A DNA stretch of 64,000 nucleotides, taken from positions 62,001-126,000 of the forward strand of contig NZ_AVBG01000002.1 of assembly GCF_000770675.1 (NCBI RefSeq), written 5' to 3'. Positions 48,382-58,137 of the stretch are shown here, in pieces. A model generated the notes under the pieces. The model saw only the letters and a program-made list of their open reading frames with translations, was not told the origin of the DNA and made no database searches. This DNA comes from Pontibacillus chungwhensis BH030062. GTDB lineage: Bacteria; Bacillota; Bacilli; Bacillales; BH030062. Both the position numbers and the translations under genes were made by a program. Within the stretch, counting starts at the first letter, position 1, and every line of letters begins with the position of its first letter.

Positions 48382-48455
48382 AGCGTGCCAGACACCCTTT
48401 ATTACGGTGAAGTGAAGCAGGGTGTCTGGCACGCTTTAGTTGGGTGAAGTTATGA
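48382..48455. repeat. 37-bp REP-like repeat, two units
   Basis: Cores at 48382 (AGCGTGCCAGACACCC) and 48419 (AGGGTGTCTGGCACGC), 37 bp apart and in opposite core orientation, between the AimR-like gene and the speB terminator. Confidence 0.85.
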
Positions 48456-48462
48456 GGGCGAA

Positions 48463-48495
48463 AAATCCCCTTCTCTGTTTAGGGGAAGGGGATTT
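48463..48495 (-). terminator. Terminator of speB
   Basis: AAATCCCCTTC (48463-48473) pairs with GAAGGGGATTT (48485-48495), a few bases past the speB stop. Confidence 0.85.
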
Positions 48496-48499
48496 GGGT

Positions 48500-49372
48500 T
48501 TATTTGGTCCATCCTAGGAGGATTTCGCGAATCATTTTGCTTGCTGTGATTTGGGTTTGTTCAGATGGGTCGTAGGCTGGCGCGACTTCTACAAGATCTG
48601 CGCCGATTACATTAATGTCTGAACCTGCAATCATGTGAATGGCTTCTAGCAGCTCTTTCGAAGAGATGCCTCCAGCTTCTGCAGTTCCTGTTCCTGGTGC
48701 ATGCGCCGGGTCAAGTACGTCGATATCAATTGTTACATATACGTTTCGGCCTGCGAGGGTTGGGATGATCTTTTTTAAAGGTTCCACAACATCGAACTTC
48801 GACATGTGCATGCCGCTTTCTTTTGCATATTGGAATTCTTCACGCATTCCTGAGCGAATGCCAAATGAATACACATTCTCAGGACCTATCAGATTACAAA
48901 TCTTTCGGACAGGAGTGGAGTGAGATAGAGTTTCTCCTTCGTACTCTTCGCGAAGGTCCGCATGGGCATCAATGTGGATCAAGGCCATATCGTTGTACTT
49001 TTTGTGAACGGCTTGAATGATGGGCCATGTTACAAGGTGCTCCCCTCCCAGGCCGAGTGGGAATTTCCCTTGATCGAGAATCTTTGTCACATAATCCTGA
49101 ATCATATCCAGGCTACGTTGCGGGTTCCCAAATGGCAACGGAATGTCGCCAGCATCAAAGTACGTAACCTCTTCAAGATGCTTGTCGACGTACGGGCTAT
49201 ATTCTTCTAAACCAAGCGATGCTTCACGGATTCGGTTTGGTCCGAAGCGAGAGCCTGGACGAAAGCTAACCGTCCAGTCCATTGGCATGCCATATAAAAT
49301 AACGTCTGACTCGTCCGCTGTTGGTCGGCTCATTATAAATACTTTACCTGAATAGGCTTCGTCAAAGCGCAT
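48500..49372 (-). CDS. speB: Agmatinase
   Basis: Hydrolyses agmatine to putrescine and urea. The 290-residue ureohydrolase has the dimanganese motifs LGGEHLVT, IHIDAHADLREEY and VYVTIDIDVLDPAHAPGTGT, which mark agmatinase rather than arginase in this operon setting. It lies 12 bp after speE, forming the speE-speB polyamine unit of B. subtilis. The ATG at 49372 is preceded by AAGGGGAG. Confidence 0.95.
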   Translation of the reverse strand: MRFDEAYSGKVFIMSRPTADESDVILYGMPMDWTVSFRPGSRFGPNRIREASLGLEEYSPYVDKHLEEVTYFDAGDIPLPFGNPQRSLDMIQDYVTKILDQGKFPLGLGGEHLVTWPIIQAVHKKYNDMALIHIDAHADLREEYEGETLSHSTPVRKICNLIGPENVYSFGIRSGMREEFQYAKESGMHMSKFDVVEPLKKIIPTLAGRNVYVTIDIDVLDPAHAPGTGTAEAGGISSKELLEAIHMIAGSDINVIGADLVEVAPAYDPSEQTQITASKMIREILLGWTK

Positions 49373-49384
49373 TGTATCTCCCCT

Positions 49385-50212
49385 TTATTTAGTTAAGTCT
49401 TGGACGAACTTCGGAAGCACAAATGCCGCTTTGTGAAGCTCTTTTGTATAATAATTAGTATCGATTTCGTGGAAGCGCTCTTCACTCACTTCTAACGGGT
49501 CGTACGTTTTACTTCCTATTGTAAACGTCCATAATCCGCTTGGGTACGTTGGAATATTAGCCGTGTATAGACGAGTGACTGGGAAGATTTCACGAACATC
49601 CCCCATAACCTGCTGGATTAAGTCAGCTTTAAACCAAGGGTTGTCCGTTTGCGCAACAAAGATCCCGTCTTCTTTTAATGCATTTGAAATGCCTGAGTAG
49701 AATCCTTTCGTGAACAAGTTCACCGCGGGTCCAACTGGCTCTGTTGAATCTACCATAATCACGTCATATGCTCCCTCGCTTTTCGCAATGTGCATAAACC
49801 CGTCATCCACTTTCACATCTACACGGGGATCATCAAGTGCGCCTGCGATTGACGGAAGGTACTGTTTAGAGTACTCAATTACTTTTCCATCGATCTCTAC
49901 AAGTGTGGCTTTCTCGACACTTGGGTGCTTCAAGACTTCGCGAATCACTCCGCCGTCGCCTCCACCTACAACCAAAACATGCTTAGGATTTGGGTGGGTA
50001 AATAACGGTACGTGTGCCACCATTTCGTGATAGACGAACTCATCTCGTTCTGTTGTCATTACCATATCATCCAGGGTCAGCATGTTGCCCCACTCTTTTG
50101 TCTCTAGCATTGCTAGATCTTGAAATTCCGTCTTTTCTGTATGGTGCGTTTTATTAATCTTCGCTGTGATGCCGAAGTTTTCTGTTTGCTTCTCTGTATA
50201 CCAAATACTCAT
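49385..50212 (-). CDS. speE: Spermidine synthase
   Basis: Transfers an aminopropyl group from decarboxylated SAM to putrescine. The ATG at 50212, with AAGGGAG upstream, gives 275 residues starting [14 protein letters not shown], as in B. subtilis (276); the longer frame to 50263 is unlikely. Motifs [18 protein letters not shown] (nucleotide-like pocket), [12 protein letters not shown] and QTDNPW are present. First gene of the speE-speB operon, divergent from pbpG. Confidence 0.96.
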   Translation of the reverse strand: MSIWYTEKQTENFGITAKINKTHHTEKTEFQDLAMLETKEWGNMLTLDDMVMTTERDEFVYHEMVAHVPLFTHPNPKHVLVVGGGDGGVIREVLKHPSVEKATLVEIDGKVIEYSKQYLPSIAGALDDPRVDVKVDDGFMHIAKSEGAYDVIMVDSTEPVGPAVNLFTKGFYSGISNALKEDGIFVAQTDNPWFKADLIQQVMGDVREIFPVTRLYTANIPTYPSGLWTFTIGSKTYDPLEVSEERFHEIDTNYYTKELHKAAFVLPKFVQDLTK

Positions 50213-50489
50213 GTATTCATACTCCCTTCGCGAATCGCGGTGTCTTTTTTTATAAAAGTTCAATTATGAGAATGTCCTTAACATTATACCATTCGATGCG
50301 GTTTCCATTTGTACCTTCTTCATTGTTATCTTGCACGGATGAAAACCTTTCAAACAATCAAATTATAGAGAAGCCCGGGAAAAAATCAAGTCTTTTTTTC
50401 TTGTCTTTCCTCCCAATGTTTAAAACCCTCTCCGCTAACCCATACTGATTGTACTAATAGATCGTCTATTTATAAGGGGAGATCGTTCC

Positions 50490-52562
50490 ATGAAACTACG
50501 AATACCTCACATTTTATATGAAAATAAACCATTGAAGTGGATTAGTTTAACGACTGCATCCCTTATTACGCTTTTTATTACAAGTTTAATAGGGGTTCTT
50601 TTGTATTGCTATATCGCGGGACCTCCATTATTAAAAAATGATCAGAATACGATTGTTTACGCCCAGGATAATAGGGTGATTGGAGAAGAACATGGCGGTG
50701 AGAATCGCTATTGGGTAGAGCTTAAGGATATGAGCCCTGCTTTTATTGCAGCCACCCTCTTAACCGAAGATAAGCGTTTTTACGATCACTTTGGATTTGA
50801 CGTGAAGCGAATCGCAGCGGCTGTCATTCAGGATATAAAAGCTATGGCGAAGGTTCAAGGGGCCAGCACAATTACACAGCAATATGCCAGGAATTTGTAC
50901 TTATCACACGAAAAAACGTGGACCCGTAAGATTAAAGAAGCTCTTTACGCAGCTCGTTTAGAAATGTTTTATGAGAAAGATAAGATCTTAGAAGGTTATT
51001 TAAACACGATCTACTACGGTCACGGGGCATACGGGATCGAGGCGGCTAGTCGGTACTATTTCGACAAACACGCTGATGAAATCACTCTAGCCGAGGCCGC
51101 TCTTCTCACATCTATTCCAAAGGGGCCTTCCTACTATTCTCCATATGCAAATCTCGAGAATGCGAAAGCAAGGCAGTCTTTAATTTTACATCATATGAAA
51201 GAGAACAATGTGATTACAGAAGATCAATATGTGACGGCTTCCCAACAAACCATCAAGCTAGCGCCTCAATCCGAGAAGGTTGTCGCTCAAGTGGCTCCTT
51301 ATTTCCAAGATCGCGTCATGCAGGAGGCGACCAGAATACTTGATCTAGACGCTGAGTCCATTCGGTCTGGGGGATATCATATTTACACAAGCTTGAAAGT
51401 TCCAATGCAGGAAGAATTAGAAAAGACGGTTGAAGAAAAAATAGATCCAAAATCAGATATCCAAATCGGTGCCGTCAGTATTAATCCAGAAACAGGCGGA
51501 ATTCTTGCGATGGTCGGGGGACGCTCTTATACAGACAGCCCTTACAACCGAGCCGTTCAAGCCAAGCGAATGCCTGGGTCTACGTTTAAACCATTCCTTT
51601 ACTATGCAGCACTTGAAAACGGCTATACACCTGCAACAACATTGCTGAGTAAACCGACGTATTTTGAACTAGAGGATGGGACCGTTTACGAGCCTAGTAA
51701 CTATAACGGCTACTATGCCTATGAACCCATTACGTTAGCTCAGGCCATTGCCCTTTCAGATAACGTATATGCTGTTAAAACGAATGTGTTTCTTGGTGAA
51801 GAGACACTCGTCGAGACAGCAGAACGAATGGGAATCTCGAGTGACCTCCCAGCTGTTCCGTCCCTCGCACTTGGTACCGCTTCTGTATCTGTGCAAGAAA
51901 TGGTTGGGGCATACAGTTTATTCGCCAATGGCGGCGTTGAAGTCAAGCCACATACCATTGAAAAGATCACGGACTCCTATGGACATGTTGTTTATGAACG
52001 CAAGGAAGGAAAAGAAAAGCAAGTCATCGACCGGGATAAAGCGTTTGTGTTAGCTCATCTGATGACAGGGATGTTTGATGAATCGCTGAATGATTATATG
52101 ACCGTAACCGGTTCTTCCATTGCCAATCAGTTAACTCGTACGTATGCAGGAAAATCGGGGACGACCAACACAGATAGTTGGATGATTGGATTCAGTCCTC
52201 AAGTAGCAACAGGTATTTGGACAGGCTACGATGATAACGAACCTATCGAAAAGATCGTTGATCACGAGTACGCCAAAGATATATGGGCTGCGTATATGGA
52301 GTCGGTGCACGAAGATCGTCCGTACAAGACCTTCTCGCCTACAGATGATGTAGTCGGTGTGTATATTGATCCAGACAGTGGTCAGTTAGCTACCCCGTAT
52401 TGCCCGCATCAACGTCTCGCTTATTTTGAGAAAGGGTCTGAGCCTACAACGTATTGTGATCACCACTTCCCAGGGGACGCCCCTGAAGGAAGCTTACCAA
52501 ATCCGCCAGACTCTGAAGAAGAGAAAGAAAAGAAGAGTTGGCTCTATGATTTATTCTTTTAA
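50490..52562 (+). CDS. pbpG: Class A penicillin-binding protein (PbpG/PBP2d type)
   Basis: Bifunctional transglycosylase and transpeptidase. The 690-residue protein has one N-terminal membrane helix (about 19-44), a glycosyltransferase domain with EDKRFYDHFGFD and GASTITQQYARNL, and a transpeptidase domain with the SxxK box PGSTFKP (about 366-372), SDN in ALSDNVYA and KSGTT. The tail is acidic and lysine-rich. By position beside speE it is the sporulation PBP of B. subtilis ywhE, expressed in the forespore under SigG. I did not confirm a SigG promoter. Confidence 0.92.
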   Translation: MKLRIPHILYENKPLKWISLTTASLITLFITSLIGVLLYCYIAGPPLLKNDQNTIVYAQDNRVIGEEHGGENRYWVELKDMSPAFIAATLLTEDKRFYDHFGFDVKRIAAAVIQDIKAMAKVQGASTITQQYARNLYLSHEKTWTRKIKEALYAARLEMFYEKDKILEGYLNTIYYGHGAYGIEAASRYYFDKHADEITLAEAALLTSIPKGPSYYSPYANLENAKARQSLILHHMKENNVITEDQYVTASQQTIKLAPQSEKVVAQVAPYFQDRVMQEATRILDLDAESIRSGGYHIYTSLKVPMQEELEKTVEEKIDPKSDIQIGAVSINPETGGILAMVGGRSYTDSPYNRAVQAKRMPGSTFKPFLYYAALENGYTPATTLLSKPTYFELEDGTVYEPSNYNGYYAYEPITLAQAIALSDNVYAVKTNVFLGEETLVETAERMGISSDLPAVPSLALGTASVSVQEMVGAYSLFANGGVEVKPHTIEKITDSYGHVVYERKEGKEKQVIDRDKAFVLAHLMTGMFDESLNDYMTVTGSSIANQLTRTYAGKSGTTNTDSWMIGFSPQVATGIWTGYDDNEPIEKIVDHEYAKDIWAAYMESVHEDRPYKTFSPTDDVVGVYIDPDSGQLATPYCPHQRLAYFEKGSEPTTYCDHHFPGDAPEGSLPNPPDSEEEKEKKSWLYDLFF

Positions 52563-52568
52563 TATAGA

Positions 52569-52597
52569 AAAAGGTCGGCTGTGTGGGCCGACCTTTT
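52569..52597. terminator. Terminator of pbpG
   Basis: AAAAGGTCGGC (52569-52579) pairs with GCCGACCTTTT (52587-52597). It is followed by a T-run on the plus strand and may serve the converging ywhD side as well. Confidence 0.88.
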
Positions 52598-52704
52598 TCT
52601 GTGTCCTAATAAACATGTGTGGTATCCATGTGATTCATATTTTACAAATTTCTATCAAAATACTCAAGATTTTCAATCATTATTCAACTTCTATTCACAA
52701 ATTT

Positions 52705-53232
52705 TTACTGTTCAGCCGGAAGAGAAGCCTTTAATTCATCAGCAGAATTAGCCCACATATCCGCATTGTGAGAACGTAAGAAGTCTCCTAGTAGTTTCTT
52801 CGATGGATCGTCCATGTTCTCAACGATAATCTTACCTTTTAGCGATTTATCCATATTGTTCACATGTTCCGGAAGCGACTTATAGCCGCGACGTGTCTCA
52901 TGATCAATGACCATTTCACAGCCGGTTACACCAGCATAATAAGGGCCGTTCTCGTTATGAGCAACGGTTACCCAAACAATCCAGAACGTCTTCCCGTTAG
53001 GAGCGATCTCACGGTCTGGCTTAAACTTGATTCTTCTCTCAAGCTTACTACGTGCGTGCATAGCACCCATATCAATGTAGGCTTCTCCCTCATTTGGATC
53101 AATCATAACAGGCGACATGTTCTCTAAACTTACCGAACCAACACCATAACCGCCATGACCATCCGTTGAGTCATCCTTTAATATCGTAAACTGATTCTTC
53201 TTCTTGTTATTAGACTGATCATTTGAACTCAT
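52705..53232 (-). CDS. ywhD: YwhD family protein
   Basis: A conserved Bacillaceae protein of 175 residues with unknown function. The ATG at 53232, preceded by AAGGAGG, is the likely start; the extra 10 codons upstream are not supported. The protein starts with a polar, lysine- and asparagine-rich segment, followed by GHGGYGVGSVSLENMSPV, the acidic DPNEGEAYIDMGAMHARS and a beta-rich FWIVWVTVAHNENGPYYAGV. No membrane segment. Order pbpG-ywhD-ywgA-ywfO is as in B. subtilis but with other genes lost. Confidence 0.88.
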   Translation of the reverse strand: MSSNDQSNNKKKNQFTILKDDSTDGHGGYGVGSVSLENMSPVMIDPNEGEAYIDMGAMHARSKLERRIKFKPDREIAPNGKTFWIVWVTVAHNENGPYYAGVTGCEMVIDHETRRGYKSLPEHVNNMDKSLKGKIIVENMDDPSKKLLGDFLRSHNADMWANSADELKASLPAEQ

Positions 53233-53336
53233 CGCGTGATCCTCCTTCTTACACGAAATCATTTATTCCCTTATTCTAACACAACCACCCACTCCCCATC
53301 ACCTCCCACAACCAAAGCAACACACTAAAGCGTTAA

Positions 53337-53410
53337 AGGGTGTCTGGCACGCGTCACTTCACTAGAGCACTAAAGGGTGTCTGGCACCCTTTAGTACTCT
53401 AGTGCATAAA
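53337..53410. repeat. 37-bp REP-like repeat, two units
   Basis: Cores at 53337 (AGGGTGTCTGGCACGC) and 53374 (AGGGTGTCTGGCACCC), 37 bp apart, between ywhD and the ywgA terminator. Confidence 0.85.
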
Positions 53411-53435
53411 AAAAGACCCTTGCGGTGGCAAGGGT
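53407..53435 (-). terminator. Terminator of ywgA
   Basis: ACCCTTGC (53416-53423) pairs with GCAAGGGT (53428-53435) just past the ywgA stop, with seven T on the minus strand. Confidence 0.88.
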
Positions 53436-53439
53436 TTGA

Positions 53440-53937
53440 TTAGTTAAGAAGTCGGTCGATGAAGCTCCAGGCTTGTTGGAGTTCGTCGTCAGTATAATTC
53501 ATCTTTTTCTTTACGGCTCTGACTTTTTCTTCACATTCATCGCGCGAGAGTTGATCAAAGTAAAGCATCGTTGAGACAAGCTCTAAAAAACGCGAGCTTT
53601 CTTCATTCATGTTGTGGATGTGTTCAGTCATGTCCTTAAATGGCATGTCCTCGTAGTGAGTTAAAAATTCTTCTCCGCCTTCTGTTAAGCTGTAACGATA
53701 CTGATGGTAGTTGCTCTTCTTCTCATGTGTTTCATTAAGAAAGCCAAGGTTACACAACTCCTCCACGCGTAGCGTAAGTTCCTCGGAATACGGTCCGTAG
53801 AAATGGAACTCATAGCGCTCTTCGAACGGATACCCTGCCTTCTTTAAAATATAAATCATTTTCTGTAGTCGTTTACGGCCGACAACTTCTTCACATTGTG
53901 AAAAAAACCGAACCAGCTTGGCGTGATTATTTAACAC
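53440..53937 (-). CDS. ywgA: YwgA family protein
   Basis: A 165-residue protein whose function is not known, possibly related to winged-helix and antitoxin-like SocA folds. Motifs: VGRKRLQKMIYILKKAGYPF (residues 19-38), then RYEFHFYGPYSEELTLRVEEL, typical of the SocA/Panacea-like family. The start is a GTG at 53937, ten bases after AGGAG. It lies 13 bp downstream of ywfO and is probably cotranscribed with it, as in B. subtilis relatives. Confidence 0.85.
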   Translation of the reverse strand: MLNNHAKLVRFFSQCEEVVGRKRLQKMIYILKKAGYPFEERYEFHFYGPYSEELTLRVEELCNLGFLNETHEKKSNYHQYRYSLTEGGEEFLTHYEDMPFKDMTEHIHNMNEESSRFLELVSTMLYFDQLSRDECEEKVRAVKKKMNYTDDELQQAWSFIDRLLN

Positions 53938-53950
53938 AACGGCTCATCTC

Positions 53951-55246
53951 CTATCCGTACAAGATTTCCAAAATACGTTTCTTCGTTTTACTCCGATTGG
54001 ATAACCCTTCAATAAGATCTTTAGGGAAATATAGCTTGTGATCTGTACGTTTCTTTCCTGAAATGGATTCTACGATGTCTGACTGTCTTGACAACTCTTT
54101 TAATTCTCCGTTCGGTCGCAATAAGTGAATCGGTAAACGTTCGCCTTCTTCCCCAGGACGATAAAAGTCATAAGGAAGGTCCGACGAGGAGTCTACTACG
54201 AGATAGTAGTCAGGATCAATACCTGCTTTTTGGAAAAGCTTATGCAATTCCATCCACTCACTCATTTGCTGGTTTGGATTGAATTCAACGTATTTGAATA
54301 AATGACGATCCACAAAGCGTTTACACAGATCGCTTAAAACCGGGTCTATCTCATCTTTCCAAATTTGGAAGTAATACATGACAACATTTTCATCTAACTT
54401 TAAATAATCCTGAAGGTCCACTTCACCTGCAAAAAAGGACGTGAAGTGATACGGTTCAAGATAGAACGAGTATTGATTCTCATACAATTCTTTCGCTCTA
54501 TGTAAAATCTTCGTGAGGATAACTTCCGCACTTCTTGTTACTGGGTGGAAGTATACTTGCCAATACATCTGATAGCGGCTCATTATATAATCTTCGACAG
54601 CGTGCATGCCACTTTCCTTCACAACGACCTGATCTTCCATCGGTCGCATCACACGAAGTATACGCTCCATATCAAAGTGACCGTAGCTTACGCCAGTAAA
54701 ATAAGCATCTCTCTGAAGGTAATCCATCCGATCAGCATCAATCTGACTCGAAATTAAACTAACAACAAGCTTATTCTCATACGTTTTGTTGATGACTTCT
54801 GCTACTTTATGGGGAAAATTGTCATCTACTCTTCTTAATATGGCATTTACCCCAGTGTCTCCAAGGATAATCTTTCTTGTAAAATCTTCATGATCAAGCT
54901 TAAATACTTTCTCAAAGCTATGGGAAAATGGGCCATGACCCAAATCATGGAGGAGCGCTGCAGCCAGACATAGTAAGCGTTCATCTTCATTCCAATTTGG
55001 TCGGTTTTCAAAATTATTAATGATACGGCGAACGATTTCATAAACCCCTAGTGAATGATTAAAGCGACTATGTTCAGCCCCGTGGAAGGTTGTATAGGAC
55101 GTCCCGAGTTGCTTTACTCGTCGAAGGCGCTGGAATTCCGGAGTCCCAATCAGGTCCCAGATGACGCGATCTCGAACGTGTACATACCGATGAACAGGGT
55201 CTTTAAATACTTTTTCTTCGTTTAATTTTTCGTCTTTATACGCCAT
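53951..55246 (-). CDS. ywfO: HD-domain dNTP triphosphohydrolase YwfO
   Basis: HD-family hydrolase of deoxynucleoside triphosphates, SAMHD1-like. The 431-residue protein has the metal-binding residues in FHGAEHSRFNHSLGVYE (H-x-R-F-x-H), ALLHDLGHGPFSHSFE (the HD pair) and ISSQIDADRMDYLQRDAYF (Asp/Arg ligands), the full set expected for activity. The start ATG at 55246 begins MAYKDEKLNEEKVFKDPVH. B. subtilis YwfO is described as a dNTPase of this fold. First gene of the ywfO-ywgA unit. Confidence 0.92.
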   Translation of the reverse strand: MAYKDEKLNEEKVFKDPVHRYVHVRDRVIWDLIGTPEFQRLRRVKQLGTSYTTFHGAEHSRFNHSLGVYEIVRRIINNFENRPNWNEDERLLCLAAALLHDLGHGPFSHSFEKVFKLDHEDFTRKIILGDTGVNAILRRVDDNFPHKVAEVINKTYENKLVVSLISSQIDADRMDYLQRDAYFTGVSYGHFDMERILRVMRPMEDQVVVKESGMHAVEDYIMSRYQMYWQVYFHPVTRSAEVILTKILHRAKELYENQYSFYLEPYHFTSFFAGEVDLQDYLKLDENVVMYYFQIWKDEIDPVLSDLCKRFVDRHLFKYVEFNPNQQMSEWMELHKLFQKAGIDPDYYLVVDSSSDLPYDFYRPGEEGERLPIHLLRPNGELKELSRQSDIVESISGKKRTDHKLYFPKDLIEGLSNRSKTKKRILEILYG

Positions 55247-55408
55247 AACATTCTGCCCTTCCTATTCCCGACAATATTTGTTCTATTATATACGATAATT
55301 TCCAATTCTTAAAGCATTCTGGCGATCTTTTGTCCTCTACCCATTCTAGATGCTAGCTCCACCATGAACAACCCCGCAATATGTCGAATCGGCATATTTA
55401 TGAGGAGA

Positions 55409-55578
55409 GGCCGTTACGTTTGTTGAGTGCGTGGGGTGTCTGGGGAACGACTCGCTTTCCGCGGGCGAGCTGTCGAGCCTCCTCGGGAAAACCACCCTGC
55501 GGGGTCTCGTCGACCTCTTTCTCCCGCAGGAGTCTCCCCGTTCCCCAGACACCCCTGGCTACAGTTATGCGAACGGCC
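55409..55578. repeat. Nested palindromic element, type B (copy 2)
   Basis: Outer arms GGCCGTTAC (55409) and GAACGGCC (55571-55578). Inner arms GGGGTGTCTGGGGAACG and CGTTCCCCAGACACCCC. It is near-identical to the 43.8-kb copy in its arms and core, differing mainly in the loop. It occupies the 55247-55894 interval together with a type A element 45 bp away. Not coding. Confidence 0.88.
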
Positions 55579-55623
55579 CTGCATCTTCAGGGTGGTGAGA
55601 GTGCAAAATTCCACATACGGCAT

Positions 55624-55801
55624 GTTTCCGTTACACTCATATATGGTAGAGGTGGTTCGGGAAATTGCGAGACTCCTGCGGCAATAGGAGCCTAGGGGAG
55701 ACCCCGCAGAGAGCGCTAGCGAACGAGGAGGCTTCCCAGCTCGCCGCGGAAAGCGAGTGATTTCCCGAACCACCTACGCTCAGGTCATAGCTAACGGAAA
55801 C
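55624..55801. repeat. Nested palindromic element, type A (copy 2)
   Basis: A full 178-bp copy. Outer arms GTTTCCGTTA (55624) and TAACGGAAAC (55792-55801). Inner arms AGGTGGTTCGGGAAAT (55650-55665) and its perfect complement ATTTCCCGAACCACCT (55760-55775). The core carries TGCGAGACTCCTGCGG and the reverse of ACTCGCTTTCCGCGG. No function is known to me. Confidence 0.9.
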
Positions 55802-55894
55802 ATTCTCTCGATGACTGTCCTATTCTTGATGATGCATGTGGGTGGATTTTTGGTATAATAGGTCTGTTAGTTTAGCACGTAAAGGAGACCGATC

Positions 55895-56737
55895 ATGCAA
55901 GAGATTCATGAACTACTACAAACCAACTCCTATCGATTTATAGATCAAAGTGAGCTCGGGCCGACTTTTTCTGCGCTTCAGTCGTTTGCAACAGATGATG
56001 CGTTAGCGATGAGTGTTGGTCAGGGGCGTTCGCCGGTGACGGCTCGTTTGTGGGTGCATCACCAAACGGTTGTGTTGGGGATTCCTGATGCTCGCCTTCC
56101 TTCCATTGACGAAGGATTGAGCTTCTTAAGTGAAAGAGGGTACCAAGCGATTGTGAGAAATTCTGGCGGTTTAGCTGTTGCACTTGATGCAGGGGTTCTT
56201 AACCTATCCTTTATTTTCCCAGATGCGAAGCAGGTTGATATTCACGACGGTTATGAAGCTATGGTTTCGTTTATTCAGAAGCTATTTGAAGAAGAGGGAT
56301 TTCCGATTGAAGCTTTTGAAATTAAAGGCTCTTACTGCCCTGGTACGTATGATTTAAGTATTAATGGTAAGAAATTTGCTGGCATCTCTCAAAGACGTGT
56401 CAAAAACGGCAGCGCTGTCCAGATTTATTTATGTGTAGAAGGAAGCGGTTCTGATCGGGCAGAACTGATTCGTCAGTTTTATGAAATTGGCATAAGCGAT
56501 CAAGAGACCACATTTGATTACCCTACTATTGAACCTGAAACGATGGCTTCTTTATCCGAATTATTTGGGAAAGAGCTTACCGTTCAGGATGTACGAAATC
56601 GAATTCTGTACCTTCTCTATAACTTAAGCGGACACGTGGATACAAGTCCGTTAGATGATACTGAGATGGGCTGGTTTGATAAACGGTTTGATCAAATGGT
56701 TGCCCGTAACGAGAAAGCACTGCGCTCCCTTAAATAA
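55895..56737 (+). CDS. lipL: Octanoyl-[GcvH]:protein N-octanoyltransferase
   Basis: Amidotransferase that moves octanoyl or lipoyl from GcvH to E2 subunits in Bacillus-type lipoate assembly. The 280-residue biotin/lipoate A/B ligase-fold protein has RNSGGLAVALDAGVLNLSF (residues 88-106) and the acyl-accepting cysteine Cys148 in KGSYCPGTYDLSINGKKFAG, matching Cys150 of B. subtilis LipL (YwfL). AAAGGAGA precedes the ATG. The gene stands alone between two repeat blocks. Confidence 0.93.
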   Translation: MQEIHELLQTNSYRFIDQSELGPTFSALQSFATDDALAMSVGQGRSPVTARLWVHHQTVVLGIPDARLPSIDEGLSFLSERGYQAIVRNSGGLAVALDAGVLNLSFIFPDAKQVDIHDGYEAMVSFIQKLFEEEGFPIEAFEIKGSYCPGTYDLSINGKKFAGISQRRVKNGSAVQIYLCVEGSGSDRAELIRQFYEIGISDQETTFDYPTIEPETMASLSELFGKELTVQDVRNRILYLLYNLSGHVDTSPLDDTEMGWFDKRFDQMVARNEKALRSLK

Positions 56738-56780
56738 GGGCTCGCAGTGCTTTTCTGTTTCAAATTTGGGGGATTGGTGC

Positions 56781-57018
56781 GTTTCCGTTCCAAGGTAGAG
56801 TGAAAGGTGGTCCTGGAAAACACTCGCTTTCCTGTGGCCCCACACGATGTGGGGTCGTTCGACGTTGTCACAGGACGTGACGGTCTTAGTTGAACTTCTT
56901 CTTTTATATCCCGATCTTCCTCGTTCGCTACGCTCTCTGCGGGATCTCGGAAGCCCGTTTTTCCACGGGAGTCTCGCATTTTCCAGGACCACCTTTGCCA
57001 AACGAGAAAAACGGAAAC
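56781..57018. repeat. Nested palindromic element, type A (copy 3, expanded)
   Basis: Outer arms GTTTCCGTT (56781) and AACGGAAAC (57010-57018). Inner arms AAAGGTGGTCCTGGAAAA (56803-56820) and its perfect complement (56979-56996). At 238 bp it is larger than the other copies: about 60 bp with CCCACACGATGTGGG and GTCACAGGACGTGAC stems is added in the loop. It fills most of the 56738-57165 interval. Confidence 0.88.
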
Positions 57019-57118
57019 AACCTATATGAAGCGGGAGCGCTCTATCATTCTGGGTCATATATTTATGAGGTGGGCTGGCTGGAGTACTTTTACCGTAACG
57101 AACCTTCCTAAACAAATA

Positions 57119-57145
57119 AAAAAAGGAAGCCAATTTGACTTCCTT
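57119..57145 (-). terminator. Terminator of pta
   Basis: AAGGAAG (57123-57129) pairs with CTTCCTT (57139-57145), followed by TTTTTTA on the minus strand. It lies 21 bp after the pta stop. Confidence 0.85.
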
Positions 57146-57165
57146 CTTTAGTAATGAATATTAAA

Positions 57166-58137
57166 TTATAGAGACTGTGCTGCTGTGATCAGGGAAAGCT
57201 TGTACACATCATCAGCGCTACAGCCGCGGGATAGGTCGTTTACGGGTTGGTTTAGCCCTTGAAGAACTGGGCCAACTGCGTCGAATCCGCCCATGCGTTG
57301 TGCGATTTTGTAACCGATGTTTCCTGCTTCTAGGCTTGGGAATACGAATACATTCGCGTCTCCGTTAAGCTCAGAACCTGGTGCTTTCTTCTCTGCTACA
57401 GATGGAACGAATGCAGCGTCGAATTGGAATTCTCCATCAAGTGCAAGCTCAGGGTTTTGTTCTTTTGCGATCTTCACAGCTTCTGTCACTTTTTCCGTTT
57501 CTGGAGATTGGGCAGAACCTTTTGTTGAGAAGCTAAGCATTGCAACACGTGGGTCGATATCGAACAGTTTCGCTGTGTCCGCACTTGCTAGAGCGATCTC
57601 TGCTAGGTCCTGGCTGTCAGGTGAGATATTGATTGCACAATCTGCGAAAGCGTACTTCTCTTCGTCTTTTACCATAATGAAGATACCAGATGTTTTCTTG
57701 ATGCCTGGTTTTGTTTTAATAATCTGGAGAGCTGGGCGTACTGTGTCTGCAGTTGAATGAGCCGCGCCACTTACTAGGCCGTCTGCTTCTCCCATGTAAA
57801 CAAGCATTGTACCGAAGTAATTTTCATCTTTAAGAATTTCGCGCGCTTTCTCTTCTGTCGCTTTTCCTTTACGACGTTCAACGAAGCTCGCTACCATTGC
57901 GTCAAATTCACTATAATTATTTGGATCTAAAATGTCAGCACTTCCAAGATCCAAGTTTAAATCTGAAGCCTTCTGTTTCAATTCATCAGGGTTACCTACT
58001 AGTACAGGTGTAACAGCACCTTCTTGAGCGAGCTTAGATGCCGCTTCTAAAATACGCTCATCAGAACCCTCTGGAAGCACGATACGCTTCGTTGTATTTG
58101 ATAATTTATCTCGTAAAGTGTCGAACAGGTTACTCAT
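57166..58137 (-). CDS. pta: Phosphate acetyltransferase
   Basis: Converts acetyl-CoA and phosphate to acetyl phosphate for overflow acetate metabolism. The 323-residue protein (B. subtilis Pta has 323) has IVLPEGSDERILEAASKLA (residues 19-37), GAAHSTADTVRPALQIIKT, MLSFSTKGSAQSPETEKV and FPSLEAGNIGYKIAQR. No cre site could be recognised in the 224-bp divergent region to hemQ, although pta is CcpA-activated in B. subtilis. Stands alone. Confidence 0.96.
   Translation of the reverse strand: MSNLFDTLRDKLSNTTKRIVLPEGSDERILEAASKLAQEGAVTPVLVGNPDELKQKASDLNLDLGSADILDPNNYSEFDAMVASFVERRKGKATEEKAREILKDENYFGTMLVYMGEADGLVSGAAHSTADTVRPALQIIKTKPGIKKTSGIFIMVKDEEKYAFADCAINISPDSQDLAEIALASADTAKLFDIDPRVAMLSFSTKGSAQSPETEKVTEAVKIAKEQNPELALDGEFQFDAAFVPSVAEKKAPGSELNGDANVFVFPSLEAGNIGYKIAQRMGGFDAVGPVLQGLNQPVNDLSRGCSADDVYKLSLITAAQSL

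Noticed and set aside
55414-55773. Open frames of 86-119 codons on both strands across the palindromic elements
   Set aside because: GC-rich inverted repeats produce open frames by chance. The peptides follow the palindrome, with no start signals; the same holds at 43783-44184 and 56651-57133.
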